Shown piece by piece: positions 50,401-60,279 of a stretch of DNA of 64,000 nt. The first letter of the stretch is position 1; each line of letters starts with the position of its first letter. This DNA is from Sphingomonadales bacterium UBA6174 (GTDB taxonomy: Bacteria; Pseudomonadota; Alphaproteobacteria; Sphingomonadales; Sphingomonadaceae): the NCBI GenBank assembly GCA_002422945.1, contig DITW01000069.1, forward strand, positions 5,590 through 69,589, written 5' to 3'. The position numbers were made by a program, and so were the translations under genes. The notes below the pieces were generated by a model. The model searched no databases and had not been told where the DNA came from. It saw nothing but the letters and a program-made list of their open reading frames with translations.

Positions 50401-51000
50401 ATGAGCAAGGTGCTGGTTCTCTATTATTCCGCTTATGGCCATATCGAACAAATGGCCGAAGCTGTTGCCGCTGGCGCGCGCGAGGCGGGGGCCGAGGTCG
50501 ATATTCGTCGGGTGCCGGAATTGGTGCCGGAAGAAATCGCCCGCAACGGCCATTTCAAGCTCGATCAAAAGGCCCCGATCGCCACGGTGGCCGAACTGGA
50601 ACATTATGACGCGATCATCATCGGCACCGGCACGCGCTTTGGCCGCTTGTCGTCGCAAATGGCGAATTTCCTCGATCAGGCCGGTGGCCTGTGGGCGCGG
50701 GGCGCATTGAATGGCAAGGTCGGCGCAGCCTTCACCTCGACCGGCAGCCAGCATGGCGGGCAGGAAACGACGTTGTTTTCGCTGATCACCAATATGCTGC
50801 ACTTCGGCATGACGATTGTCGGGCTGGATTATGGCTTTGCCGGGCAGATGGGCCATGACAAGGTGCGCGGTGGCGCGCCTTATGGGGCGACGACCATCGC
50901 GGGTGGCGATGGCAGCCGCCAGCCGGAAGAAGATGAATTGGGCGGCGCACGCTATCTGGGCCGTCGCGTGGCGGAAACGGCGACCAAATTGTTCGGCTGA
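50401..51000 (+). CDS. wrbA: NAD(P)H:quinone oxidoreductase, WrbA type
   Basis: 199 residues from ATG 50401, 8 bases after AAAAAGGA; the ATG at 50392 overlaps that site. The flavodoxin-like FMN loop is [23 protein letters not shown], with the WrbA signatures [43 protein letters not shown] and [13 protein letters not shown]. It reduces quinones by two electrons, preventing semiquinone formation. A 7-bp inverted repeat after the gene (51006-51012 with 51032-51038) may be a weak terminator or spacer hairpin before yceI. Confidence 0.95.
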   Translation: MSKVLVLYYSAYGHIEQMAEAVAAGAREAGAEVDIRRVPELVPEEIARNGHFKLDQKAPIATVAELEHYDAIIIGTGTRFGRLSSQMANFLDQAGGLWARGALNGKVGAAFTSTGSQHGGQETTLFSLITNMLHFGMTIVGLDYGFAGQMGHDKVRGGAPYGATTIAGGDGSRQPEEDELGGARYLGRRVAETATKLFG

Positions 51001-51060
51001 TCCTGTCGGGCGTGGCAGCAAGAGCTTGTCGCGCCCGATAACATCTGGAGGAGACACAAG

Positions 51061-51687
51061 ATGAAACATACGCATCTCGCACTGGCAGCGGCTTTGGCCT
51101 CGATTACCGTCATTTCATTGCCCTCGCTGGCGTTGCCGCCCGGCGCAAACCCCAATCCCAAGGCGGTTGAGGCAGGCCATTATGTGGTGGAACCCAGCCA
51201 CACCCGCGTGACCTTTGGCGTGTCGCATATGGGCTTCAACGATTATTTCGGCGAATTTGTGGGCGCGAGCGGTTCGCTGGTCCTCGATCCGAAGAACCCC
51301 GCCGCCAGCAAGCTTGATGTGAGCGTGCCGACCGCAGGTATTTCCACCACCAATGCCAAGCTCGACGGCGAATTGAAGAGCGCCGACTGGTTCGATGCCG
51401 CGAAATATCCGACGATCAGCTTCACCTCGACCAAGGTGACGGTAGCCGGGCCGGGCCGCGCCAATGTGCTCGGCAATCTCACCCTGCATGGGGTGACAAA
51501 GCCGGTGGTCCTGACCGCCAAGTTCAACGCAGGCGGCATCAATCCGCTCAGTAAGGCCTATACCACCGGCTTTCATGTGACGGGCAAGATCAAGCGGTCG
51601 GACTTTGGGGTCAGCACCTATATCCCCCTGATCGGGGATGAGGTCAGCCTCAACATCAGCGCGGCCTTTGAAAAGCAGGCCAAATAA
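51061..51687 (+). CDS. YceI family periplasmic protein
   Basis: 208 residues with a GGAGGAG ribosome binding site. Signal peptide MKHTHLALAAALASITVISLPSLA. The YceI lipocalin-like barrel is clear: VEPSHTRVTFGVSHMGFNDYFGEFVGASGSLVLD, PAASKLDVSVPTAGISTTNAKLDGELKSADWFDAAKYPTISFTSTKV, NLTLHGVTKPVVL, and KRSDFGVSTYIPLIGDEVSLNISAAFE. YceI proteins bind isoprenoid quinones or other amphiphiles in the periplasm. It follows pirin and wrbA; together they suggest a quinone-handling operon under the LysR regulator. Confidence 0.95.
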   Translation: MKHTHLALAAALASITVISLPSLALPPGANPNPKAVEAGHYVVEPSHTRVTFGVSHMGFNDYFGEFVGASGSLVLDPKNPAASKLDVSVPTAGISTTNAKLDGELKSADWFDAAKYPTISFTSTKVTVAGPGRANVLGNLTLHGVTKPVVLTAKFNAGGINPLSKAYTTGFHVTGKIKRSDFGVSTYIPLIGDEVSLNISAAFEKQAK

Positions 51688-51727
51688 GTTCGTCGCGATC
51701 TGCGCCTGATGCTGTTATGGGGCGACC

Positions 51728-51958
51728 ATGACGGCCAGCAACCTGCGCGACCTTTTGGTCAATATGCTGACGCGAGACCTCGGGGGCGACCGTCGCCGCT
51801 GGCGGATCGCGGTCGGCGATGTGCGCGTATATAGCAGGGCCACTCATCCGCATTGCAACTGGGCGGTCGCCCCGTCTGGGAGCAATAGAGAGATCGCCGA
51901 AGTTGAACGCCTCGTCGATGATTTGCGCGCGCGCCATCCGATTGTTGCGGCTGGTTGA
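51728..51958 (+). CDS. Small hypothetical protein, sphingomonad type
   Basis: 76 residues. LRDLLVNMLTRDLGGDRRRWRIAVGDVRVYSRATHPHCNWAVAPSGSNREIAEVERLVDDLRARHPIV reads as one compact alpha/beta protein, and its codon use looks like its neighbours. HPHCNW holds closely spaced His and Cys residues. The upstream ribosome binding site is weak. I recognise the pattern as a conserved sphingomonad hypothetical but know no function. It is followed by the spermidine-synthase-like gene after 25 bases. Confidence 0.65.
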   Translation: MTASNLRDLLVNMLTRDLGGDRRRWRIAVGDVRVYSRATHPHCNWAVAPSGSNREIAEVERLVDDLRARHPIVAAG

Positions 51959-51983
51959 GCGTCAATAGGCAAGGAACAGCAAC

Positions 51984-52664
51984 GTGATACCTCTCGAACT
52001 GATCGACACGGCGGATCTGCCGGATGGTGGCCAGCTCCGTCTGATGTGCCGTGGACAGGATTATTCGATCCTGTTCGGGCGCAATGAATTGATGAGTAGC
52101 CGGTTGCGCGGCTCCGAAGAGGCGCTGGCGACATTGGCATGGGAGCCTATCGCCAATCGCAGCAAGCCCAAATTCCTGATCGGCGGGCTGGGCATGGGCT
52201 TTACCATGCGCGCCGCGATCAAGATCCTGCCGCTGGGCGCGAAGATTATCGTGTCGGAACTGGTCCCGAAGGTGCTGGAATGGGCGAAGGGGCCGCTAGC
52301 GCATATTTTCGGCGACAGCCTGTCCGATCCGCGCGTCGATGTGCAGATCGAAGATGTCCGCGCGATGATCGCCGAAACCAACGGCACCTATGATGCGATT
52401 TTGCTCGATGTCGATAATGGCCCGGATGGTTTGATCCATGCGGAAAATGACCGGCTCTATAGCAAATATGGCCTGCGTTCGGCCTATGCGGCGTTGCGGG
52501 CGGGTGGGGTGTTGGCCGTGTGGTCGGCTTATCCCGATCATGCCTTTGCCCAGCGCCTGCGCGGGGCCGGTTTCGAGGTGAACGAGGTCAAGGTCCGCGC
52601 GACCGGCGGCAAAAAGGGCGCGCACCACATCGTCTGGGTCGCGATCAAGCCGGGCAATAAATAG
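51984..52664 (+). CDS. Spermidine synthase-like methyltransferase-fold protein
   Basis: 226 residues from GTG 51984 with AAGGA about 7-8 bases upstream. The Rossmann core FLIGGLGMGFTMRAAIKILPLGAKIIVSELVPKVLEWAKGPL, then VDVQIEDVRAMIAETNGTYDAILLDVDNGPDGL and AYAALRAGGVLAVWSAYPD is that of the spermidine/spermine synthase family. The second domain is shortened, and classical polyamine synthase residues are not all present, so it may be an aminopropyltransferase-like or methyltransferase protein rather than a true SpeE. Cytosolic. Confidence 0.8.
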   Translation: MIPLELIDTADLPDGGQLRLMCRGQDYSILFGRNELMSSRLRGSEEALATLAWEPIANRSKPKFLIGGLGMGFTMRAAIKILPLGAKIIVSELVPKVLEWAKGPLAHIFGDSLSDPRVDVQIEDVRAMIAETNGTYDAILLDVDNGPDGLIHAENDRLYSKYGLRSAYAALRAGGVLAVWSAYPDHAFAQRLRGAGFEVNEVKVRATGGKKGAHHIVWVAIKPGNK

Positions 52665-52743
52665 GGCGGGGCATCGGCCCTGCGTCCCTTTTTCACTGAA
52701 CTTCAGCATGACGAGAAGGTGGGGCGTTGGTTCGCGTCTGACC

Positions 52744-53364
52744 CTATGACTTGCGGAAAATGACGGACAGATTGTTGGCGGGCATTGCAATGGTCTGGAT
52801 CAGCGCCAGACCGTGCGCTGCGGCGCAGGTGGTGACAGCCTCCAGATCGCGCAGGCCCCATTCGGCATTGCGCATCCTTAGATTGCTGTCGAAGGCCTCG
52901 TTGCTCGGCGCGGTTTCGACGCCCGCGACCCGGAACGGACCATAAATATACAGCAACCCGCCCGCGCCAAGAATCGCCGCCGCCCCGCGCATCAGGCCTT
53001 CGGTCGCGGCCCAAGGGCTGATGTGCAGCATATTGATGCAGATGATCGCATCGGCCTGTTGGATCGGCCAATAGGCGGCGCTGGCATCGAGATCGAGCGG
53101 GCGGCGCACATTGCCGGTCTTTTCAGCGCGGCTCCATGCTTCAATCGACGCGCGGGCCTCGCTGCTGGGGTCGGACGGCTGCCAGACCAAATGCGGCACG
53201 TGTTGCGCGAAATGGACGATATGCTCGCCGGTGCCGCTCGCGATTTCGAGCACAAGGCCACTTTCCGGCAACAAGGGTCGCAGCGTATCGAGGATCGGGT
53301 CGCGATTACGCGCAATGGCGGGCGCGAATAGCCGTGCCTCAATGGGGGAATGCGACAATGTCAT
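52744..53364 (-). CDS. DUF938 SAM-dependent methyltransferase-like protein
   Basis: 206 residues. The DUF938 pattern RLFAPAIARNRDPILDTLRPLLPESGLVLEIASGTGEHIVHFAQHVPHLVWQPSDP, then ADAIICINMLHISPWAATEGLMRGAAAILGAGGLLYIYGPF, shows a class I methyltransferase fold with SAM-binding GTGEH. The ATG at 53364 is one base after AGGAG. A TTG at 53358 is better spaced (7 bases), a layout also seen at 10074. Substrate unknown. It is last in the minus-strand block that starts with the sulfur genes. Confidence 0.85.
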   Translation of the reverse strand: MTLSHSPIEARLFAPAIARNRDPILDTLRPLLPESGLVLEIASGTGEHIVHFAQHVPHLVWQPSDPSSEARASIEAWSRAEKTGNVRRPLDLDASAAYWPIQQADAIICINMLHISPWAATEGLMRGAAAILGAGGLLYIYGPFRVAGVETAPSNEAFDSNLRMRNAEWGLRDLEAVTTCAAAHGLALIQTIAMPANNLSVIFRKS

Positions 53365-53412
53365 GCTCCTGATGCGAACTCATCGCAGACCCTAGCATGA
53401 ATTGGTGCAGAT

Positions 53413-53505
53413 TTAACGCCGTGTGGCGGAGAAAATCGCCGGGAGAAACCAGCCGAGCGACACCGACCCGCCGAGCAGGAGAATGGGAACGGAAAGGTCG
53501 GTCAT
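53413..53505 (-). CDS. 30-residue single-pass membrane peptide
   Basis: Read from ATG 53505 to TAA 53413. The ATG overlaps the upstream hydrolase stop as ATGA, a strong sign of coupling. The peptide is MTDLSVPILLLGGSVSLGW plus FLPAIFSATRR: one hydrophobic helix ending in two Arg, so it probably sits in the inner membrane with its basic end inside. It resembles no family I know; peptides of this size and shape often stabilise membrane complexes. A stop-free 30 codons alone would be weak evidence; the overlap and composition are what support it. Confidence 0.55.
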   Translation of the reverse strand: MTDLSVPILLLGGSVSLGWFLPAIFSATRR

Positions 53506-54152
53506 GATGCGCTCACTTGTTGGTCGAATTGTGGTGTGGCAGATGCTGCCTGTGTCGTGGCTACTGGCTCGGATGCGGGCAGGTTGCGTTCCAATTGTGC
53601 GAGCAGGAACTGGCCGAAATCCCATGTGCCAATGCCGGACGCGGCGTTGATATGGCCGATCTCGCCCGCATCGGCGAAGCGGCTGCCCCAATGTTGTGCA
53701 AGGGTGCGCGCGCCGTCAAAGCCCATATACGGATCATTGCGGCTGGCGGCGACGATGGAGGCAAAGGGCAATGGCGTTTTCGGCGTCGGGCCAAAGCCTG
53801 AAAGGCGGCTATCCAGCGGGGCGTGATCGACCTCGGGCGGGGCGACCAGCAACGCGCCGATCACCGGCCCATCATGGCCGGGCTGTTCGAGCGCCGCCCA
53901 CCAATTGACCGCATGGCAACCAAGGCTATGGGCCACGAGGATGACCGGGCGGCCCGCCTGTTTGATCGCGAGGTTGAGCTGGTTCACCCAAGTGTTGCGA
54001 TGCGGGCGATCCCACATGCCGAGATTGACCCGCGCGATATCGTCGCGCTGTTGCTCCCACAGCGATTGCCAATGGTCAGGGCCGGAATTGTTGAGACCGG
54101 GAACGATGAGGATCAGCGGGCGCTTGGCGCTGCCTTTCTGGTCATGTGTCAA
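53502..54152 (-). CDS. RBBP9/YdeN family alpha/beta hydrolase
   Basis: 216 residues from TTG 54152, with GGAG 7 bases upstream. The fold is PLILIVPGLNNSGPDHWQSLWEQQRDDIARV, with nucleophile HSLGCHAVNWWA (serine in G/H-S-x-G form), acid in SRNDPYMG and His in EIGHINAASGIG. This is the RBBP9/YdeN serine hydrolase family (SGNH-free, small). A C-terminal tail (ASEPVATTQAASATPQFDQQVSAS) extends the fold. It is coupled to the 30-residue membrane peptide by ATGA. In several sphingomonads it sits near sulfate-uptake genes, as here. Confidence 0.85.
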   Translation of the reverse strand: MTHDQKGSAKRPLILIVPGLNNSGPDHWQSLWEQQRDDIARVNLGMWDRPHRNTWVNQLNLAIKQAGRPVILVAHSLGCHAVNWWAALEQPGHDGPVIGALLVAPPEVDHAPLDSRLSGFGPTPKTPLPFASIVAASRNDPYMGFDGARTLAQHWGSRFADAGEIGHINAASGIGTWDFGQFLLAQLERNLPASEPVATTQAASATPQFDQQVSAS

Positions 54153-54333
54153 TGTCTATCTCCAGTGGTTACTAGTGATATCGGTCGACTTGGCGCACGT
54201 CCCGATTTTTGGCCCGACTCAGGCGCTTTAATACAATTGAAAATGTAGACTTTTGGCCCGTAGCTCAAGATGGATCTGCGATGCGGGGGGCAAGTTAAAG
54301 TTTATTGGTGCTGCAACGGCCTAAAAATGCGCC

Positions 54334-54765
54334 TTATTCAGCGAATAGGGGTTCCAGCGCAATCGGATCGGCCAAGGTGATGCCATCCAGAATCGCGGCG
54401 GTTTCGTCGCGCACCTTGATCATCAGGCTACGCAACCGGCATTCGGATTCGGTCACGCAATTTTTGCAGCTTTCATGTGCCAGACGGCTGGCGCACGGCA
54501 CCAAGGCCAATGCGCCATGGGTGAAGCGGATGATATCGCCATAACGGATTTCGGACGGTTTTTTCGCCAGCCAATACCCGCCGTCGCGCCCCCTTTTGGT
54601 ATCGACCCAGCCTTCGCGTGACAGTTCCGACAGGATGACGGTCAGAAATTTGGCCGGGATATTTTGCTGTTCGCTGATTTCCGTCAACTGCACCGGGCCC
54701 TGATCGTAGCGATCGGACAGATGTTGCAACGCGCGTATAGTGTAGCGGGTCTTTTGCGAGAGCAT
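54334..54765 (-). CDS. Rrf2 family transcriptional regulator
   Basis: 143 residues from ATG 54765, with GAAAGAG just upstream. The Rrf2 winged helix is LSQKTRYTIRALQHLSDRYDQGPVQLTEISEQQNIPAKFLTVILSELSREGWVDTKRGRDGGYWLAKKPSEI. Four Cys follow (PCASRLAHESCKNCVTESECRL), the typical position for an Fe-S cluster or thiol sensor as in IscR, NsrR and CymR. It lies within the sulfur region, so it may sense sulfide, cysteine or cluster status and control the cys and receptor genes. A shared promoter motif at 58328 and 62253 is a possible target. Confidence 0.9.
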   Translation of the reverse strand: MLSQKTRYTIRALQHLSDRYDQGPVQLTEISEQQNIPAKFLTVILSELSREGWVDTKRGRDGGYWLAKKPSEIRYGDIIRFTHGALALVPCASRLAHESCKNCVTESECRLRSLMIKVRDETAAILDGITLADPIALEPLFAE

Positions 54766-54806
54766 CTCTTTCACATGGCCCGAAGGACGCGTTGACGCAA
54801 GGGCGT

Positions 54807-55511
54807 TCAATCCAATTGTTGCAACCACTCTGCAATCATTTTGCGCCCGGCGGCCACCGCCACCGGGCCATGCAGGTCATGGGCGGCACGCAGGCTGGCC
54901 TCATCGCCACCGGCCTCGATGACAGAACCCGGCCATTCTTCGATCCATGCATCGAACCTTGGGTCTTGCCCCATTTCCGCGTGAAACTGCACCGCGAGGA
55001 TATTCTTCCCCCGGCGAAAGGCCTGATGTTTATAGACATGGCTGGACGCCAAGAGCTCGACATTGTCGGGCAAGGTGAAGGTGTCGCCATGCCAATGCAG
55101 GATCGGCACATCCTCCAGATGCCGCAACGGCGTTTCCTTGGCGTGATCGTGAATGCGGATCGGATGGAAGCCGACTTCCTTGTGCGGGCCTTCATAGACA
55201 TCGGCACCCAACGCCGCCGCCATCATCTGCGCGCCAAAGCAGACGCCAAGCGTGGGCCGCCCGGCATCCAGCCGATGGGCAAGCCGCCGCATCTGGCAGC
55301 CGATCCACGGATATCGATCCTGTTCATAAACGCCCATCGGGCCACCCATCATGATCAGCAAATCCGGCTCGCGCAGATCGAGCGTCGGGAATTTGGGGTC
55401 GGTCACATCGATGCGGTCGACCAGATAGCCCGCATCCTCGATCGGCTGACGGTAACCGGCCACCCCTTCATAGGGCACGTGGCGAATGATGAGGGCGGTC
55501 TTTTGGTGCAT
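54807..55511 (-). CDS. Class I glutamine amidotransferase-like protein
   Basis: 234 residues. The GATase1 fold has the nucleophile Cys in LGVCFGAQMMAAALGADV, with ILHWHGDTFTLPDNVELLASS providing the His segment and RGKNILAVQFHAEMGQDPRFDAWIEEW the catalytic His/Glu. It resembles GMP-synthase-like amidotransferases annotated as stand-alone in many genomes. It hydrolyses glutamine or a gamma-glutamyl compound. Between the TonB receptor and Rrf2 genes, it may act on a sulfur-containing gamma-glutamyl peptide, which is only inference. Confidence 0.88.
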   Translation of the reverse strand: MHQKTALIIRHVPYEGVAGYRQPIEDAGYLVDRIDVTDPKFPTLDLREPDLLIMMGGPMGVYEQDRYPWIGCQMRRLAHRLDAGRPTLGVCFGAQMMAAALGADVYEGPHKEVGFHPIRIHDHAKETPLRHLEDVPILHWHGDTFTLPDNVELLASSHVYKHQAFRRGKNILAVQFHAEMGQDPRFDAWIEEWPGSVIEAGGDEASLRAAHDLHGPVAVAAGRKMIAEWLQQLD

Positions 55512-55574
55512 GGTCTCGATGTTGAAATGGCTGTCCGCCCTTTAAATGAGGGGCGGACAGCCATTTGGCAAGGG

Positions 55575-57995
55575 TTAGAAGGTTGCCTTGACGGTGACGC
55601 CATAGGTGCGCGGGTCGCCCGGTTGGCCGATGATCAGACCGGTGCTCCCCGATTGGGTCGCCAATTGTTCGATATATTTCTGGTCGAATGCATTGCGCAC
55701 CCAGCCATAGACATCCCATTGCTTGTTGGCGCGATACCCAAGGCGGACGTTGGAGAGCGCATAGCCCTTCACATCGGTATAGATCGACCGCGCTGGGTTG
55801 GACGTGAATTTCGAGCGATAGCTGCCGTCATAGCCGAGGTAAAACGCGCCATCGGTGCTGAACAATTGCGCAGGCACGCGATATTCGCCGCCAAATGAGA
55901 ATGCCCATTTCGAAATGCCCGGCAAGATCGAGCCGGAGATGTTGCAGCTCAACGGACTTAACGCGCCCGGCACACCCGCCGCACCCGCGACCTGCGATCC
56001 GCTGATCGCGGTGCCGCCAGTCAGTTCGGGCGGGCAGGGGGAATCGACGAACTTCTTGTATTTCGCATCCGTGAAGGCGGCGTTGACATAGAGGTTCAGA
56101 TTATCCGTGGGACGGGCCGAGAAATCCGCCTCGACCCCGCGCACCCGCACCTTGTCGGCATTGGCGAGATAGCCGCGCACGACACCCGGCGCATTGTCAT
56201 TGACGATCGCCTGGAAGTCCTTGACGTTTGTCCAGAAGCCCGAAAGATTCAGCGTCGCCCTGCGGTCGAACAACTGGGTTTTCAGGCCGAGTTCAAAATG
56301 ATCGACCTTTTCCGGCTTGACCGTGGTCTTGCTGGTGACGGGCAGGCCGGTGGTCCTGTCGGTCGGAATACCGTTCAGATTGATGCCACCCGATTTGAAG
56401 CTCTTGGCATAGGTCGCAAAGGCCAGCACATCGTCCGTCACATCATAGGATGCGGTGAAATCATAAGACAGATTCCAGTCGCTGAACTTCGGGCTGTAAT
56501 TGAGGTTCGGCAGGCCCGCATCCGACAATTTCCCCGGGCTGGTGACGAGCACGCCATTTTGCGTGACGGTCGAGATATAGCTGCCGCTTTTCTTGTCATA
56601 ATTCACGCGCACGCCGGGCTGGAGGTGCAGGCGATCCGTGACATGATAGGTCAACTGGCCAAAGGCCGCGAGGCTCGTGTTTTTAAAGTCGATATTATTG
56701 TCCGATTGCACCCCGTTCAGATAGGCCGGGTTGTTCGCATTGGCATTGCTGGGGCTAAGCAGCCATTTGCTGGCCGCTGACCCCAAGGTCTGGATGCCAT
56801 CGGTATGCACCGATTGTTGAAAGCCGAACAGGCCGACCACGAAATCGAGCTTGTCGCTCGTCTGCGCATAGCGGAATTCCTGCGTCCACTGGCGCTGGGT
56901 CGATGGGTTGTTGACCTTGGTGAAGATCGGCAGGCCGGTAAAATCGCGGTCGTTGGACGGCAGCCAGTTCCAGAAGCGCCATGCGGTGACCGAGGTCAGT
57001 TCACCCGCGCCGACTTCCCATTTCGCGCGCAACGACACGCCGCCAAGCGACTGCTTCGCCCGCAGATCGGCATCGACATCGGTGACGCGGTCAAAAATGT
57101 CGGTGCTGGGGACGGCATAGCCCTGCGCGGCGGCAAGGGCAGCATATTGGCGGTTCGAAGCGCGCTGTGTGCTACCGGTCTTATAATAGATCTGGGCGCA
57201 GCATTCCGGGTCCTGACGGTTGTAATCGCCCGCCAGCGTGAGGTTGAGCGTGTCGGTCGCCTTCAGCAGCAATTGCGCCTTGAAGCCGATATTCTCCTGC
57301 TCGTTGATCCGGCTGTTGGTCGCGACATTATAGACGGTGCCGCGACGGCTGGTGGCCGATGCGGCCAAGCGCACCGCGAGCCTGTTATCGATCAGCGGGC
57401 CAGAGATCGAACCCTTGGCCTGCACAAAGCCGAGATTGCCGAACGAGGCTTCAATCCGCCCTTCCGGGGTGAAGCTCGGCGCACGCGAGGTGATATTGAT
57501 CGCGCCGGCGGTGGTGTTCTTGCCGTACAACGTGCCCTGTGGCCCGCGCAGGATTTCGATCTGGCCGACATCGAGAAAGTCGAATGTCGTCGATGCGCTG
57601 CGGGAATAATAGACCTCGTCGACATAAATGCCGACGCCCTGTTCGATGCCGTCATTGGTCAGGCCGAATGGCGCACCGAGGCCACGGATATTCGCGGCGG
57701 AATTGCGCGGGTTGGAGGAATAGAATTGGACGGTCGGCTGAAGCTGTTGCAGCTTACCGACGTTAAAGCTGCCGGTGGCTTCCAACGCCGCCGAGTTGAT
57801 CACCGAAATGGCGACCGGCACATCCTGAATCTGTTCTTCGCGGCGGCGGGCCGTGACGAGAATTTCGGTCGATGCCGCTTCTGCTTCGGCTTCGGAGGCG
57901 GCTGCTTCGACGGCATAGGCCTGCACTGGTGCAAGGCTGAGGGTGGCAAGGCTGACGGTCGCCACGCTGGCGAGCAAAAGAGGTCGTGCGATCAT
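55575..57995 (-). CDS. TonB-dependent outer-membrane receptor
   Basis: 806 residues. Signal peptide MIARPLLLASVATVSLATLSLAPVQAYA; a TonB box-like EILVTARRREEQIQDVPVAI; a plug with GKLQQLQPTVQFYSSNPRNSAANIRGLGAPFG and EILRGPQGTLYGKNTTAGAINITSR; and a beta-barrel ending in the aromatic TYGVTVKATF. It belongs to the large sphingomonad-type receptor group, which imports many organic nutrients, not only iron complexes. Its place after YezD and the sulfate ABC genes suggests it takes up a sulfur compound such as a sulfonate or sulfate ester, but substrate cannot be read from sequence. Confidence 0.93.
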   Translation of the reverse strand: MIARPLLLASVATVSLATLSLAPVQAYAVEAAASEAEAEAASTEILVTARRREEQIQDVPVAISVINSAALEATGSFNVGKLQQLQPTVQFYSSNPRNSAANIRGLGAPFGLTNDGIEQGVGIYVDEVYYSRSASTTFDFLDVGQIEILRGPQGTLYGKNTTAGAINITSRAPSFTPEGRIEASFGNLGFVQAKGSISGPLIDNRLAVRLAASATSRRGTVYNVATNSRINEQENIGFKAQLLLKATDTLNLTLAGDYNRQDPECCAQIYYKTGSTQRASNRQYAALAAAQGYAVPSTDIFDRVTDVDADLRAKQSLGGVSLRAKWEVGAGELTSVTAWRFWNWLPSNDRDFTGLPIFTKVNNPSTQRQWTQEFRYAQTSDKLDFVVGLFGFQQSVHTDGIQTLGSAASKWLLSPSNANANNPAYLNGVQSDNNIDFKNTSLAAFGQLTYHVTDRLHLQPGVRVNYDKKSGSYISTVTQNGVLVTSPGKLSDAGLPNLNYSPKFSDWNLSYDFTASYDVTDDVLAFATYAKSFKSGGINLNGIPTDRTTGLPVTSKTTVKPEKVDHFELGLKTQLFDRRATLNLSGFWTNVKDFQAIVNDNAPGVVRGYLANADKVRVRGVEADFSARPTDNLNLYVNAAFTDAKYKKFVDSPCPPELTGGTAISGSQVAGAAGVPGALSPLSCNISGSILPGISKWAFSFGGEYRVPAQLFSTDGAFYLGYDGSYRSKFTSNPARSIYTDVKGYALSNVRLGYRANKQWDVYGWVRNAFDQKYIEQLATQSGSTGLIIGQPGDPRTYGVTVKATF

Positions 57996-58096
57996 GTGGA
58001 TTTCCCTGATGATGTTCGCGACGCCTCCGGTGGTCCGGTCAGCAGCGGTTGGTTGTTGGTTGTTAGTTGATGTGGACGCTTGTGGGCGCGTGAAAC

Positions 58097-58276
58097 TCAG
58101 TGCGGTTTGATCCGTTTTTTTTCCGTGACATCGATCTGCACGACGCGCCCTTCATGGACGGTCAGAGAGACATTGCCGAAACGCAGGCCTTCAAGCGCCT
58201 CGCGGACGCTGTTGAGGCTTTCGTTGAGGATGCGGGCATCCTCGTTGCCCAAGTCATGTTCGGATTTTTGTGTCAT
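58097..58276 (-). CDS. YezD family (DUF2292) small protein
   Basis: 59 residues from ATG 58276. ESLNSVREALEGLRFGNVSLTVHEGRVVQIDVTEKKRI matches the YezD/DUF2292 pattern, in which the (R)FGxVxLxVHxGRVVQIDxTEK core is nearly invariant. YezD genes sit in cysteine and sulfonate gene clusters of many bacteria; the function is unproven. Here the gene lies between cysA and the TonB receptor, and its upstream region shares a motif with that of sbp. It may be a regulator or chaperone of sulfur assimilation. Confidence 0.9.
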   Translation of the reverse strand: MTQKSEHDLGNEDARILNESLNSVREALEGLRFGNVSLTVHEGRVVQIDVTEKKRIKPH

Positions 58277-58312
58277 GCTCCGATGCTCCAATCTTGATGA
58301 AAATGCCTTTAT

Positions 58313-58338
58313 TATCTATTATTATTATAGACAATAAA
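58313..58338 (-). promoter_or_regulatory. Sulfur-gene promoter motif, copy 1
   Basis: TATCTA (58313-58318) and TAGACAATAAA (58328-58338) lie 9 bases apart, about 40 bases upstream of the yezD start, in an AT-rich patch. The same two words occur upstream of sbp at 62242-62263. The TCTA/TAGA parts form an inverted repeat. Confidence 0.55.
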
Positions 58339-58381
58339 CTTACTCTTCGCCCCCTTGAACAATCGCTTTATTGCAGCGTCT

Positions 58382-59436
<1,055 letters not shown>

Positions 59437-59440
<4 letters not shown>

Positions 59441-60279
59441 TGTCCCGCTCCCCCATGATGATAGTCGAAGCGCCATTCGAGCACGCTCTTGGCGACCAAG
59501 GTGACTAAGGCGAGCACGGCCAGCAAGGATGCCACGGCAAAGGCGCCGACAAAGTCATATTCATTGTACAAAATTTCGACATGCAGCGGCATGGTGTTGG
59601 TCAGCCCACGGATATGGCCGGACACGACCGACACCGCGCCAAATTCCCCCATCGCCCGGGCATTGCACAGCAATACGCCATAGAGCAGGCCCCAACGGAT
59701 ATTGGGCAATGTCACATGCCAGAAGGTCTGCCAGCCATTCGCGCCCAAGGACACTGCCGCCTCTTCATCATCCTTGCCCTGTTCCATCATCAACGGAATC
59801 AATTCCCGCGCGACAAAGGGGAAGGTGATGAACACGGTGGCGAGGATGATCCCCGGCACGGCGAAGATGATCTTCACATCATGGGCGTTGAGCCAAGGCC
59901 CCAGCCAGCCATGCGCGCCGAACAGCAATACGAAAATCAGGCCCGACACCACTGGCGACACGGAAAAAGGCAGGTCGATCAGGGTGATAAACAGGCTCTT
60001 GCCGCGAAAGCTGTATTTGGTGATCGCCCATGATGCCGCAAGGCCGAACACGATGTTGAGCGGCACGCTGATCGCCGCGATCAACAGGGTCAGGCGGATG
60101 GAGGCCAGCGCATCCGGTTCCTTTACCGCATCCCAAAAGGTGCCGACGCCCTGTTTCAGCGCCTCGGAAAACACCGCCACCAATGGCAGCAGCAGAAAGA
60201 AGCCGAGAAACGCCAGCGCACTGCCGATCAACAGGCCGCGGGCAAATCTGCTTTCGCTGACAATCGCACGCTGGCTCAT
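59437..60279 (-). CDS. cysW: Sulfate ABC transporter permease CysW
   Basis: 280 residues from ATG 60279, overlapping cysT as ATGA. Six membrane segments are visible, beginning [26 protein letters not shown]. The permease (EAA) loop [33 protein letters not shown] matches the ATPase-contact motif, and the [44 protein letters not shown] end is characteristic of CysW. It forms the inner-membrane channel with CysT. Confidence 0.96.
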
